A stretch of 13,141 nt of DNA from CAZMVU01 sp964569295 (GCA_964569295.1 CAZMVU010000138.1:1-13141); one strand, 5' to 3'; counted from the first letter of the stretch, positions 1-7,695 are shown. A program made the numbers and translations. The notes: a model not told the origin generated them from the sequence alone.

Positions 1-97
1 CTCGCCCTCGCTGGGATGCGCTATTCTTGGCTCGCGGGTACGCTCGCCCTCGCTGGGATGCGCTATTCTTGGCTCGCGGGTACGCTCGCCCTCGCTG
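1..97. repeat. 42-bp tandem repeat, 2.3 copies
   Basis: Positions 1-42 and 43-84 are identical 42-bp units. A third copy begins at 85 and keeps the first 13 bases before diverging at about 98. The array may extend left beyond the window. I see no open frame with protein-like sequence in it. The unit itself repeats short CTCGC-type words, so it may have grown by slippage. Confidence 0.9.
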
Positions 98-139
98 TAG
101 ACGAGAACCCGCCCTTTCCTCAGGGCCAACCGCGCCTTC

Positions 140-180
140 GGCGCTCCGGAAACCGGTAGCGTCCGGATTTCCGGAGTGCC
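140..180. repeat. Inverted repeat / hairpin, dispersed motif
   Basis: The 13 bases at 140-152 pair with 168-180 at 12 of 13 positions, leaving a 15-base loop. The left arm belongs to a 24-base motif (128-151) that recurs at 13118-13141 with one mismatch. It therefore looks like a dispersed intergenic repeat rather than a terminator; no T-run follows on either strand. Confidence 0.7.
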
Positions 181-188
181 TTTGCTAA

Positions 189-413
189 TCACAAGTCGCC
201 CCGAATCCCGAACCCCGAAACACGCCTTCCGAGCCTTGGGTTGTGGCCGTTGCCCACGTTGGCTTGGACACCGCTGATTTCGGCGCTATTGTTTTGAACA
301 AGCTACTTGAAGCGCCATGCGTGTCCTGTGAAAGGGACGGCGAGATAGTGCGCGGAGACGTGCCTTTCGTAACACCGGTGTCACGCGGCCGCCTCGCTCC
401 CAAGCCAAGTTGA
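189..413 (+). other. Open stretch, possible gene remnant or chance ORF
   Basis: A plus-strand frame runs from just after a TAA (186-188) to a TGA at 411-413, giving 74 codons. The middle and end (about residues 14-65) read like ordinary protein, with balanced composition and short hydrophobic strands. There is no ATG in frame, and the only early alternative start (GTG at 243) has no ribosome binding site. The stop codon lies inside the -35 box of the promoter for the next gene. It could be the 3' end of a decayed gene or chance. I do not recognise the product. The minus-strand frames here are Ser/Arg/Pro-rich and look spurious. Confidence 0.2.
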
Positions 414-438
414 CCCATTGTGGCGTGGCCCGCATAAT
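410..438 (+). promoter_or_regulatory. Sigma70-type promoter for the acyltransferase gene
   Basis: TTGACC (410-415) and CATAAT (433-438) each match the consensus at five of six positions, with exactly 17 bases between them. The predicted transcript starts near 445 and has a leader of about 100 nt before the ATG at 546. Confidence 0.55.
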
Positions 439-545
439 AGGCGGAAAGGCAGGCAGCATTCGCCGACAGGCCGGGTGCTCCGCGATAGGGATAACCGGTT
501 TTCCTGGACGCACATGCACCGTTCGCAGGGGATGAAGGACACCGC

Positions 546-1859
546 ATGGACACGCAAGACCTCGCACAATTCGATGCCGTGAAAGATGCGCTCGGACTGC
601 CGGAGCAGGCTGAGTGCTGGCGCGCGACGTGGTCCGCCACGCAGGCCGCTTACGAGAAGGAGTGCTCGGCTTTTCTCGATGCGAAAGCGGTGCGCGCCGC
701 CTGTGAGTTTGTCCGGATGAGCGATGAGCCGCAGGAAGCAATAGAGGCGCACCGGGCGGCTTTCGATGACAATGCCGCACTGAAACGGCTCGCTTTCCAC
801 TGCGCGTTTCTGTTCCACCGGCATGAGGAAAAGGGGCTCGATAAGCACACGGAATGGCCGATGTTGCCGGAGGCGCTCGGCCCCGTGGCGCACCTGTTCT
901 ACGCCTACGTATTACTGGCTGGGATCGACCCGTTGCGCTTCCGGCATCACCGCACCGGCGTGCCTTATGAGATCACCGTGGACACGCTGCAGGACATCGA
1001 GCGGTGGATGATCGAGTACAAGCGGCGTCATGGGGTGTGGGGGTTCTCGGAGATGAACTGGCTCGGAGCACATTTCGAGGGGCGCCTGTACGAGCTCGGC
1101 CGGCTCCAGTTCGAGATCCGCCGCTACCGCTACAACTACCACTTCTTCCGCGATACTATCGAGGACCGGGTGGTGGCGTTTGCGCCGGAGGGAGAGCGTT
1201 TTCGTACGGATGGGCAGGTCGACGGCGTGAATGGTATCCGCGATGAAGAAGCTTGGGAAGCCCATTACCACGTGGGCCACAAGATCATCCGCGGTAACCC
1301 CGTCACGCCGAATGGCCGCGCTATCCGGGAGATGGTATCGTTGCCCACGGTGCAGTGGGAGCCGGTGTTGAAACCGGGTGCGCCGTCATTGGGCGTATTC
1401 ATTCCCGAGGGGGAGTCGATCACGCCCGAAGCCTGCAATGAGGCCTTCGTGCGCGCGAACGGATTCTTCGCCATGTATTTCCCGGATCACGAGTTCAAAT
1501 GCTTCGAGACGGACACTTGGCTGCTGGACCATCAGCTCGAGTCGCATCTCCCGCCGGATTCGAACATCATCCGGTTCATGCGCAACTTTTATGTCCTGCC
1601 GTCGCCCGACGCATCGGACGAACAACTGCTCGACCGCGTGTTCCACGGTCAGTTCACAGGCATTGACTCGGCGCCGCGGGAAACGACCTTGCAGCGCGCC
1701 ATCGTCGAGCACATGGCCCATGGCGGGCACTGGCGCACGGCGCTGGGTGTCATTTTCCCGGAGGATATCGAGAAGGGCCCGGCGTTCTATCGCGAGAAGG
1801 CGCTGGGCACCCCCTGGAGCGTCATCGACGAAGCCCCGCACGGCGCCGGTGCAGAATAG
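546..1859 (+). CDS. GNAT-like N-acyltransferase (NAT_N/GNAT_C family)
   Basis: A 437-aa soluble protein with no signal peptide or membrane segment. The C-terminal third carries the pattern I associate with the GNAT_C family: an IPEG...SITPEAC segment (286-297), FFAMYFPDH (307-315), WLLDHQL (325-331), then LPPDSNIIRF (335-344). The N-terminal half, with tryptophans and acidic helices, fits the partner domain NAT_N. By family these are predicted acyl-CoA-dependent acyltransferases; the substrate is unknown and no catalytic residue can be named with confidence. The ATG is supported by AAGGA at 535-539, six bases upstream, and by a promoter at 410-438. It ends 44 nt from the convergent purA stop. 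It is a single gene rather than part of an operon, so its neighbours give no substrate hint. Confidence 0.7.
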   Translation: MDTQDLAQFDAVKDALGLPEQAECWRATWSATQAAYEKECSAFLDAKAVRAACEFVRMSDEPQEAIEAHRAAFDDNAALKRLAFHCAFLFHRHEEKGLDKHTEWPMLPEALGPVAHLFYAYVLLAGIDPLRFRHHRTGVPYEITVDTLQDIERWMIEYKRRHGVWGFSEMNWLGAHFEGRLYELGRLQFEIRRYRYNYHFFRDTIEDRVVAFAPEGERFRTDGQVDGVNGIRDEEAWEAHYHVGHKIIRGNPVTPNGRAIREMVSLPTVQWEPVLKPGAPSLGVFIPEGESITPEACNEAFVRANGFFAMYFPDHEFKCFETDTWLLDHQLESHLPPDSNIIRFMRNFYVLPSPDASDEQLLDRVFHGQFTGIDSAPRETTLQRAIVEHMAHGGHWRTALGVIFPEDIEKGPAFYREKALGTPWSVIDEAPHGAGAE

Positions 1860-1903
1860 CCGGGCCGGTCGCACTGCCTTATGTCAGCCGGGAGGACGGC
1901 GGT

Positions 1904-3175
1904 TTATCCCCGATCTATCAGGGCGTCGCGCTCGGGGCCGACGGAGACGTAGCGCACCCGGCACTCGACGAGCCGCTCGATCGCGTCCACGTAGTCCTGG
2001 GCGGTTTTCGGGAGGTCGCCGAAACGGCGCACTGTGCTGATGTCTTCATCCCAGCCGGGCATCTCTTTGTAGATCGGGGTGGCTTCCTCGAGGACGGCGT
2101 TCAGCGGGAACCGGCCCACGGGCTTGCCCTGGTATTCGTAGTCGACGCAGAGTTTGAGCGTTTTCTGGCCGGACAGGCTGTCCAGCTTGGTGACGGCCAC
2201 CTCCGTGGCGCCCTGCGCCCACACACCAAAGCGCGAGGCGAGGCCGTCGAAATGGCCGATGGTGCGCGGCCGGCCGGTGGCGGCGCCGTATTCCTTAGCC
2301 TTTTCGCGCATGGCGTTGCCCTCTTCCTCGTCCATGAGCGTGACGAAGGGGCCCTCACCCACGCAGGTGCTGAACGCCTTGATCACCGCGAGCACCCGGT
2401 CCGGCGAACGCCCGAAAAGGCCGCCGCCGATGGGGGCATAGGCGGCGAGGGTGCACGAGGAGGTGGTGAACGGGTAGATGCCGAAGTTGAGGTCGCGCAA
2501 GGTCCCGAGTTGTGCCTCGAACAGGATTTTCTTACCGGCTTTCGCGCCCTCATCGAGCAGGGTGCAGGTGTCGCAAATAAGTGGGCGGATGCGCTCGCCC
2601 TGGGTGTGCGCCCATTCGAGGGTTTCCTCGAAGCTGCACGCATCCGGTTTGCCGTAGATGCCCGATGCGGTCAGGTTCTTCCAGTCCACGAGCTGCCGCA
2701 GGCGGGTCTCGAGGCGCTCGGGGAAGAGCAGCTCGCCCACCTGAATGGCCTTCTTCATGGTACGGTCGCCGTAGGCTGGGGCGATGCCGCGCCGTGTCGA
2801 TCCATAGGCGTGTTTGCCGAGGCGTTCTTCTTCCCAGCCATCCTGCTCGCGGTGAAAGGGAAAGCAGATGGTGGCACGCTCGGAAACACGCAGATGGGGA
2901 TCGAAGCCGCGACCCTTCAGATCGTCCAACTCATCCGCCAGTTCCTCGATGTCGATGACCATGCCGGGACCGAGCACGTTCACGGCCTTCGGGTTGAACA
3001 CGCCCGATGGCAGCAGGTGCAACTTGAACTCGCCGTGATCGTTCACCACGGTGTGGCCGGCGTTGTTTCCGCCCTGATACCGGACCACGAAGTCTGCATC
3101 CTGCGCAAGGTAATCGACCATGCGCCCCTTGCCTTCGTCGCCCCAGTTGGCCCCCACGACGATTGCGATACTCAT
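1904..3175 (-). CDS. purA: Adenylosuccinate synthetase
   Basis: Joins IMP and aspartate using GTP to give adenylosuccinate, the first committed step from IMP to AMP, in the cytoplasm. The 423-aa product is near the usual length. It shows the family P-loop variant WGDEGKGR (11-18) with catalytic Asp13, NNAGHT (37-42) with catalytic His41, a TRRGIAPAY segment near 135-145, GRPRTIGHFD in the second half, and the TKLDSLSG guanine-recognition segment. I chose the ATG at 3175 over the one at 3196: GAGGA lies just upstream of it and falls inside the seven-codon extension, and known PurA proteins begin like MSIAIVVG. The gene follows rpsD on the same strand with a gap of about 180 nt that contains terminator-like hairpins. 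I found no clear promoter of its own. Confidence 0.97.
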   Translation of the reverse strand: MSIAIVVGANWGDEGKGRMVDYLAQDADFVVRYQGGNNAGHTVVNDHGEFKLHLLPSGVFNPKAVNVLGPGMVIDIEELADELDDLKGRGFDPHLRVSERATICFPFHREQDGWEEERLGKHAYGSTRRGIAPAYGDRTMKKAIQVGELLFPERLETRLRQLVDWKNLTASGIYGKPDACSFEETLEWAHTQGERIRPLICDTCTLLDEGAKAGKKILFEAQLGTLRDLNFGIYPFTTSSCTLAAYAPIGGGLFGRSPDRVLAVIKAFSTCVGEGPFVTLMDEEEGNAMREKAKEYGAATGRPRTIGHFDGLASRFGVWAQGATEVAVTKLDSLSGQKTLKLCVDYEYQGKPVGRFPLNAVLEEATPIYKEMPGWDEDISTVRRFGDLPKTAQDYVDAIERLVECRVRYVSVGPERDALIDRG

Positions 3176-3221
3176 GCCAGAATCCTCATGCCGCATCCAC
3201 GTTGCGTTGCGGCGGCGTTCA

Positions 3222-3261
3222 AACAGAAAAGCAGCGGGCCACCCACTCGCGCGGGGCCCGC
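3222..3261 (-). terminator. Probable rho-independent terminator after rpsD
   Basis: Read on the minus strand, a perfect 7-bp GC stem (3261-3255 with 3240-3234, 14-nt loop) is followed within three bases by TTTT and then more T-rich sequence. It lies about 95 nt past the rpsD stop and before purA. The loop is large, so termination may be partial and some purA transcription could come from rpsD. Confidence 0.45.
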
Positions 3262-3283
3262 CGGGAAAACAACAATCATGTCA

Positions 3284-3297
3284 GGCGCCGAAGCGCC
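3284..3297 (-). terminator. UUCG hairpin downstream of rpsD
   Basis: On the minus strand GGCGC-TTCG-GCGCC forms a 5-bp stem with a stable UUCG tetraloop. A T-rich run starts only about ten bases later. It could be a weak terminator or an mRNA 3'-end stabiliser for rpsD. Confidence 0.35.
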
Positions 3298-3354
3298 CGC
3301 CGGGACGCCGCGCAAGCTCCAGGGAAAGAGCGCCGCGCCGCCGCCAGGCATGGC

Positions 3355-3963
3355 CTAGCGCGAGTAATAGCCGATGACGCTGAGTGTATCCGCCTTGAAC
3401 GGAATGGTCTCAAGGTTCGGCAGCGCGGTCATTTTGCCTTCGAAAGATTTTGCCGGCCGCTCGAGGTATTCGGGCATCTGGTGTGGTGGATGCTCGACGC
3501 CCTCGGCGATCATGGGCATCTTCCGGCTGCGCTCGCGAATGGACACGGTCATGCCGGGCTTCACGCGGTAACCCGGCTTGCCCACCTTCTGGTTGTCCAC
3601 CCGGATATGGCCGTGTACGACCAACTGCCGTGCGGCGTGGATGGTGGGTGCAAAGCCGAGCCGGTAGACCACGCTGTCAAGCCGTGACTCGAGCAGCAGG
3701 AGCAGGTTGGTTCCCGTGACGCCGCCCATGCGCTGGGCTTCCGCGAAGGTGTTGCGCATCTGGCGTTCGAGCAGCGCATAGTGCATACGGATTTTCTGTT
3801 TCTCCACAAGCTGCTGCCCATACACCGACAACTTGCGGCGCATGTTCTGCCCGTGTTCGCCCGGCGGATACGGCCGGCGCACTGAAGGGCACTTCGGGCT
3901 GCCCCAGATGCACGAACCAATACGGCGGCAAATCTTGTGCTTTGGTCCCCTGTACCTGGCCAT
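3355..3963 (-). CDS. rpsD: 30S ribosomal protein S4
   Basis: Primary 16S rRNA-binding protein that starts assembly of the 30S body. The 202-aa product has the usual length. It begins MARYRGPK, keeps RRPYPPGEHG (29-38) and the EKQKIR helix start (54-59), has the S4 RNA-binding domain from LESRLDSVVYRLGF (91-104) to about 140, and ends in GYYSR. The N-terminal zinc-knuckle region is altered: Cys12, Cys18 and Cys25 are present, but His9 stands where zinc-binding S4 proteins have the first Cys, and the segment between is shorter than in Thermus S4. The start at 3963 has only a purine-rich tract (GAGAGAAAG) as ribosome binding site. The gene is alone, without rpsM, rpsK or rpoA beside it. A long leader with two hairpins precedes it. 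Confidence 0.97.
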   Translation of the reverse strand: MARYRGPKHKICRRIGSCIWGSPKCPSVRRPYPPGEHGQNMRRKLSVYGQQLVEKQKIRMHYALLERQMRNTFAEAQRMGGVTGTNLLLLLESRLDSVVYRLGFAPTIHAARQLVVHGHIRVDNQKVGKPGYRVKPGMTVSIRERSRKMPMIAEGVEHPPHQMPEYLERPAKSFEGKMTALPNLETIPFKADTLSVIGYYSR

Positions 3964-4002
3964 AAGCAGTCTTTCTCTCTTTCGTCTTGCTGGTCGTTGG
4001 CG

Positions 4003-4058
4003 GCGGGCGCACGCAAGGCCCGCGATTCATTCGGATTAGCGGGCCGCCAAACGGCCCG
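4003..4058 (-). promoter_or_regulatory. Structured rpsD leader (two hairpins)
   Basis: Within the predicted rpsD 5' leader, a perfect 7-bp stem with a 5-nt loop is formed by 4058-4052 and 4046-4040. A second, 6-bp stem is formed by 4023-4018 and 4008-4003. S4 is known to bind and repress its own mRNA leader in several bacteria, so an autoregulatory element is a reasonable inference. The sequence shows only the hairpins. The first hairpin is not followed by a T-run, so it is not an obvious attenuator. Confidence 0.35.
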
Positions 4059-4103
4059 GAAAAGATTAGACACACATGCCCCACCCGGCGGCACGAGCAC
4101 AGA

Positions 4104-4133
4104 ATGCTACCGCATGCACCCCACCCATGTCAA
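4104..4133 (-). promoter_or_regulatory. Sigma70-type promoter for rpsD
   Basis: On the minus strand there is a perfect TTGACA (4133-4128), an 18-base spacer and TAGCAT (4109-4104, four of six matches). It would give a leader of about 130 nt, which fits the structured region upstream of rpsD. Confidence 0.5.
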
Positions 4134-4163
4134 ACGCTTTGATGTCCGCATCAGCGCCCGGAA

Positions 4164-4194
4164 TTGGCGCGGGGCGCGTCTTCCTGCGTATAAT
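4164..4194 (+). promoter_or_regulatory. Promoter for the penicillin acylase gene
   Basis: A perfect TATAAT lies at 4189-4194, about 40 nt before the ATG at 4236. The best -35 candidate is TTGGCG (4164-4169), with a long 19-base spacer, so the -35 assignment is weak. It is divergent from the rpsD promoter, about 30 bp away. Confidence 0.45.
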
Positions 4195-4235
4195 CGGTTT
4201 TCCACTTTGCAGTACAACCGAGGGGATTACCGGCC

Positions 4236-6761
4236 ATGCATGCACTTCGTTCTGTTCTGAAGATTCTATGGACTATGTTCAAGTGGGGTTTCTTGATTGT
4301 TCTGATTCTTGTGGTGGGCGCCGCCGCCTATCTCACCTATGCGGTGCACACGCGCCTGCCGGACCATGACGCCACGGTGGCCAGCAGCGAGTTGGATGCC
4401 GAGGTGCGGGTCGTACGTGATGAATGGGGCGTGCCGCACATCCTCGCGGAAAACGAGCCCGACGCCTACTACGCGCTGGGCTATTGCATGGCCCAGGACC
4501 GGATCTTCCAGATGGAGCTGCTGCGCCGGCTGGCCGCGGGGGAACTGGCGGAATTGATCGGGCCGGTGCCGCCGGTGGTCAAGGTAGACCGCATCATGCG
4601 TGCGTTTCGCCTGCGCGCGAAAGCCGCGGCCTACGTCGACCAGCAGGAGCAACTTCCGCCGGATTTGCGCGCGGCCATGGATGCCTTCATTGCGGGCGTG
4701 AACCAGTTCATGGACGACGGGCCGCTGCCATGGGAATTTGCGGCGCTGCAGATACCCAGGCGCAGCTTCACCAAGGTGGATTGCCTGAGCGTGGCGGCTA
4801 TCCTTCCGATTACCTTCGCAGACGGCCTGCGCGGCGACCCGGTCGCGACGATGCTCGAGCAGCGCTACCCGGACCTCGATGTGGACCGCCTGTTTCCCGG
4901 CTACAGCTTCGAGGCCGTAACCATCATGGAGACCCTCGATGAGGCGCGGGACTACCTGGACAAGCAGGCGCCAAAAGCACTCGGCACGGAAGCCGCGCCT
5001 GAACTTTCGCCGGCGGCCGCCGTGGATTCCATGATGGCCTGGCTCGACGGCATGACCGCCTACACGGACCGCGCAGGGCATCACCTCGGCAGCAACTCGT
5101 GGGTGCTGGCGCCCTCGCGCACGCAGAGCGGCGAAGCCATCCTCGCGAACGACCCGCACGTCGGGTTCACGAACCCGGGCATCTGGTATGAAGCGCATCT
5201 GAAATACGAGGACTTCGAGAACTACGGCTACCATTTCCCGCCCATCCCGATTCCCTTGCTGGGCCACAACGAAGACCGCGGCTGGGGTCTCACCATGTTC
5301 GCCAACGACGACGTAGACCTGTACCTCGAGAAATTCCACCCCGAAGACCCGCACCGGGTCATGTACAAGGGTGAGTGGGTCGAGTGCGAGGTGGTCGAGG
5401 AGACTATCAAGGTGCGGTTTGCCCCCGATGTGAAGACCGAGGTGCGTATCACGCCGCATGGGCCGGTCGTTACTGATTTGTTCGAGATACTTCACGGCTA
5501 CGAAGGCCCCCCCATTGCATTGCGGTGGGTCTGGCAGAATGTCGAGTATACCGACGTACTCGCCTTTTACCGCATGAGCCACGCCCGCACCTACGACGAA
5601 TTCGCTGAGGCTGTGGGCATGATCACCTCGCCGGGGCTCAATTTCAGCTACGTTGACGCCGAGGGGAACATCGCCTGGTGGGCCGCCGGCCTCCTGCCCA
5701 TCCGTCCCGCGGAGGTACACCACAAGCACATGCTCGAGGGCTGGCACGGCCGCCACGAGATCACCAAGTATCTGCCGCGCAGCGAAAACCCGCACCTGAA
5801 GAACCCGCCCTGGGGCTACATTGTGACGGCGAACAACATGTCCACCGTGAAGCCTCTGGGTGAGCCGCCACTGCAACTCGAGCGTTTGCAGGGCTACTGG
5901 CAACCGGGCGACCGGGCCGCGCGCATCGAGGAGATTCTCGACACCCGAAACGACTGGACCATCGAGGATCTAAAAGCCGTGCAGATGGACGACTATGCCT
6001 GGGCGGCGCCGAAGATTGTGCCCGCGCTGATCGAACTCGCGCGCACGCACGATGCTGAACTCGCGCCGCGCGAGCGCCGTGCCCTGCAACTTCTCGAAGA
6101 GTGGGACTATCGGCATCCGCCCGAGTCCGCGGGCGCGGCGGTTTATCAATACTTCACTGAGAGCGTGATCACAGAGATGCTGAAGGACGAACTGGGGCCG
6201 GATCTGCTGAAAGTCTATATGTCGCTGGCCGATCACTGGAATGCCTTCAAAGAACTCCTGCATGATGCCGACGCCCCCTTCTGGGACGATCGCGAAACCC
6301 CGGAGATCGAAACGCGGGAAGCTATCGTGGTGCGCGCACTGCACGATGCCGTGGCCGCCATGAGCGAGGCCATGGGCGAGGATCCGGACCAGTGGGCCTG
6401 GGGCAAGGTGCATACCATGGAATTCAAGCACCCCTTCGGCTATCTCCCTGGGATTGGCAAGCTGCTGAACATCGGGCCGTTCCCGGCGTCCGGCTCGGCC
6501 CAGGCTATCAACAACATGCTCTACAGCGGCCGGCATAATTTCGATGTCATTGCCGGGCCGTCCACGCGGCGGCTCATCGACTATAAGGACCCGTCCCGTT
6601 TCTTCACCATCCTGCCCACGGGCAACTCGGGCCATGTGGGCAGTGAGCACTACGACGATCAGGCGGAGATGTTCGTGAACGGCGAGTACCGCGAAGGCCA
6701 CTACACCTGGAGCGCGATCGAAGCGCACAAAGAGCACGAAATGCGCTTCAGGCCGGAATAG
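4236..6761 (+). CDS. Penicillin acylase family Ntn hydrolase (peptidase S45)
   Basis: An 841-aa precursor of the S45 N-terminal-nucleophile amidases, which hydrolyse amide bonds of acylated small molecules such as penicillins or acyl-homoserine lactones; the substrate here is unknown. Residues about 14-38 form one hydrophobic segment, so the enzyme is probably exported and membrane-anchored. The alpha part has the family RDEWGVPHI motif (61-69). A linker (about 245-285) leads to the autocleavage site in LGSNSWVLAP: Ser286, encoded at 5091-5093, should become the N-terminal nucleophile of the beta chain. Other conserved pieces are NDPH (305-308), GHNEDRGWGLT (343-353), ITPHGPVV and the ANN motif (Asn533-Asn534). 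GAGGGG at 4220-4225 supports the ATG at 4236; Met14 is an alternative. It is a single gene with its own promoter, ending 36 nt before a uvrB remnant. Confidence 0.93.
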   Translation: MHALRSVLKILWTMFKWGFLIVLILVVGAAAYLTYAVHTRLPDHDATVASSELDAEVRVVRDEWGVPHILAENEPDAYYALGYCMAQDRIFQMELLRRLAAGELAELIGPVPPVVKVDRIMRAFRLRAKAAAYVDQQEQLPPDLRAAMDAFIAGVNQFMDDGPLPWEFAALQIPRRSFTKVDCLSVAAILPITFADGLRGDPVATMLEQRYPDLDVDRLFPGYSFEAVTIMETLDEARDYLDKQAPKALGTEAAPELSPAAAVDSMMAWLDGMTAYTDRAGHHLGSNSWVLAPSRTQSGEAILANDPHVGFTNPGIWYEAHLKYEDFENYGYHFPPIPIPLLGHNEDRGWGLTMFANDDVDLYLEKFHPEDPHRVMYKGEWVECEVVEETIKVRFAPDVKTEVRITPHGPVVTDLFEILHGYEGPPIALRWVWQNVEYTDVLAFYRMSHARTYDEFAEAVGMITSPGLNFSYVDAEGNIAWWAAGLLPIRPAEVHHKHMLEGWHGRHEITKYLPRSENPHLKNPPWGYIVTANNMSTVKPLGEPPLQLERLQGYWQPGDRAARIEEILDTRNDWTIEDLKAVQMDDYAWAAPKIVPALIELARTHDAELAPRERRALQLLEEWDYRHPPESAGAAVYQYFTESVITEMLKDELGPDLLKVYMSLADHWNAFKELLHDADAPFWDDRETPEIETREAIVVRALHDAVAAMSEAMGEDPDQWAWGKVHTMEFKHPFGYLPGIGKLLNIGPFPASGSAQAINNMLYSGRHNFDVIAGPSTRRLIDYKDPSRFFTILPTGNSGHVGSEHYDDQAEMFVNGEYREGHYTWSAIEAHKEHEMRFRPE

Positions 6762-6797
6762 GCCGGCCCGGGGCATTGTCCGCAGGACTCGAGTGTG

Positions 6798-6886
6798 CTA
6801 CACCGCTTCCTCGACCTGGCGGCGCTCGAGCAGCCTGATGCGGTCGCGCAGTTCGGCGGCTTTCTTCATATTCTTGCGCTGGCGGG
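6798..6886 (-). pseudogene. Remnant of uvrB 3' end (direct repeat, left copy)
   Basis: Bases 6798-6865 are identical over 68 bp to 9636-9703, the last codons and TAG stop of the intact uvrB, in the same orientation. They encode the end of the UVR domain (AELRDRI...RRQVEEAV). Beyond 6865 the similarity shifts by 27 bases: 6853-6869 also matches 9718-9734 within uvrB, then similarity fades by about 6886 (13 of 17 bases match after a further 3-nt gap). The frame is open back to a TGA at 6920-6918, which is the stop of the upstream 233-aa gene. No start codon or ribosome binding site belongs to this piece. It is most simply the old 3' end of uvrB displaced by insertion of the 6.9-9.6 kb segment. 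Confidence 0.85.
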
Positions 6887-6917
6887 CGCCGATCTCGGAG
6901 GAAAGCACCAACAGCGC

Positions 6918-7619
6918 TCAGGCATCATTCTGTGGACCAGTGACCGCGATGCCAAATTTGCCACATATCTCTTGAATTTCCTGCATTTCGACCAATAGGC
7001 TTGAAAGACGCTCGCCGATGCTGTCTGCGTCTGGCAAAGACAGAAGCTTTTCATTTGCCAAGAACTGGCTACGCTTCATGTGCTTCTTTAAGATTCGACT
7101 CAAGGCGTTTAGCAAGAAGGTCAGGTCGTCCCAGTCAAGGCGAGACTTCAACAAGAGGTTCTCAGATTCATCCCGAAACTGGACATTGACTCCCGGGACC
7201 AACTTGTCATTCGTGTCGTCGGCCCAAAACGGGTCCCAGCTCAATCCGGCAATACGGTTTTCGCCATCCTCTCGCGTCTTCGATCTGCGAGCCAGTTCAC
7301 GCCGCAATTCCGCGACCACCGCAGGATGGTGATCAAGTCCCGCGAAGTGCGTCTTAAGGGCATCCAACGCCGTTACAAAATCTTGAAGCTCGGGGCTGTC
7401 TTCTAGAGTCGCACGAATGGCCTCGAGGTCTTCCGGGTCTGCTGTTACATTAGCTAAGCGAATCACGTTGGCCGGTACGAATTCCTGCAGCTCAGCCAAT
7501 GACAAGGTTTCATTTTGTATAGCAGCCTGCGCAGCACCAAGACGGTGTTCGTCACCTACTAAGTCAAGCAAGGCTGTAATGTCAGCAGTCAGTTCTTTCA
7601 GCCCTGAGCGATTAGTCAT
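6918..7619 (-). CDS. Hypothetical protein, third gene of cassette operon
   Basis: A 233-aa acidic, mostly helical-looking soluble protein with no signal peptide, membrane segment or recognisable motif; I cannot assign a family. Visible features are an N-terminal leucine- and acidic-rich half, an Arg-rich stretch near 105-115 (ELRRELARR), a WDPFWADD segment around 128-135, and a C-terminal helical region with LDWDDLTFLLNAL near 160-172. The ATG at 7619 is supported by AAGGA nine bases upstream. It lies 76 nt after the 337-aa gene on the same strand with no terminator between, so it is probably in the same transcript. Its TGA stop is in the same frame as the uvrB remnant that follows. Confidence 0.75.
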   Translation of the reverse strand: MTNRSGLKELTADITALLDLVGDEHRLGAAQAAIQNETLSLAELQEFVPANVIRLANVTADPEDLEAIRATLEDSPELQDFVTALDALKTHFAGLDHHPAVVAELRRELARRSKTREDGENRIAGLSWDPFWADDTNDKLVPGVNVQFRDESENLLLKSRLDWDDLTFLLNALSRILKKHMKRSQFLANEKLLSLPDADSIGERLSSLLVEMQEIQEICGKFGIAVTGPQNDA

Positions 7620-7695
7620 GACGCATCATCCTTAATTCGTTAGTTGCCAGATGCGAACTGGCTAGGGAACCCATGAATTATCTGCTCGCTCACGA

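Noticed and set aside
1..97. CRISPR array
   Set aside because: The units are directly adjacent with no unique spacers, and there are only 2.3 copies; this is a simple tandem repeat.
286..893. Minus-strand ORFs across the acyltransferase promoter and 5' end
   Set aside because: Their products are Arg/Ser/Pro-rich, overlap each other in different frames, and lie opposite a gene with a good start site.
3176..3196. Seven-residue N-terminal extension of PurA from the ATG at 3196
   Set aside because: The ribosome binding site GAGGA for the ATG at 3175 lies within this stretch, and PurA homologs start at the later methionine.
2252..3358. Plus-strand ORF of 368 codons opposite purA
   Set aside because: Mirror of purA. 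It continues through the hairpin region between purA and rpsD and shows no recognisable domain.
4266..5903. Minus-strand ORF of 545 codons within the acylase gene
   Set aside because: Antisense of conserved S45 sequence including the catalytic Ser region. High-GC third positions on the plus strand explain the absence of stops.
6762..6797. Terminator after the acylase gene
   Set aside because: The GC-rich GGCCGGCC-type palindrome after the stop has no T-run on either strand.
6798..6865. tRNA-type attachment site
   Set aside because: The duplicated sequence is the coding 3' end of uvrB. No tRNA cloverleaf or CCA end was seen in or near either copy.
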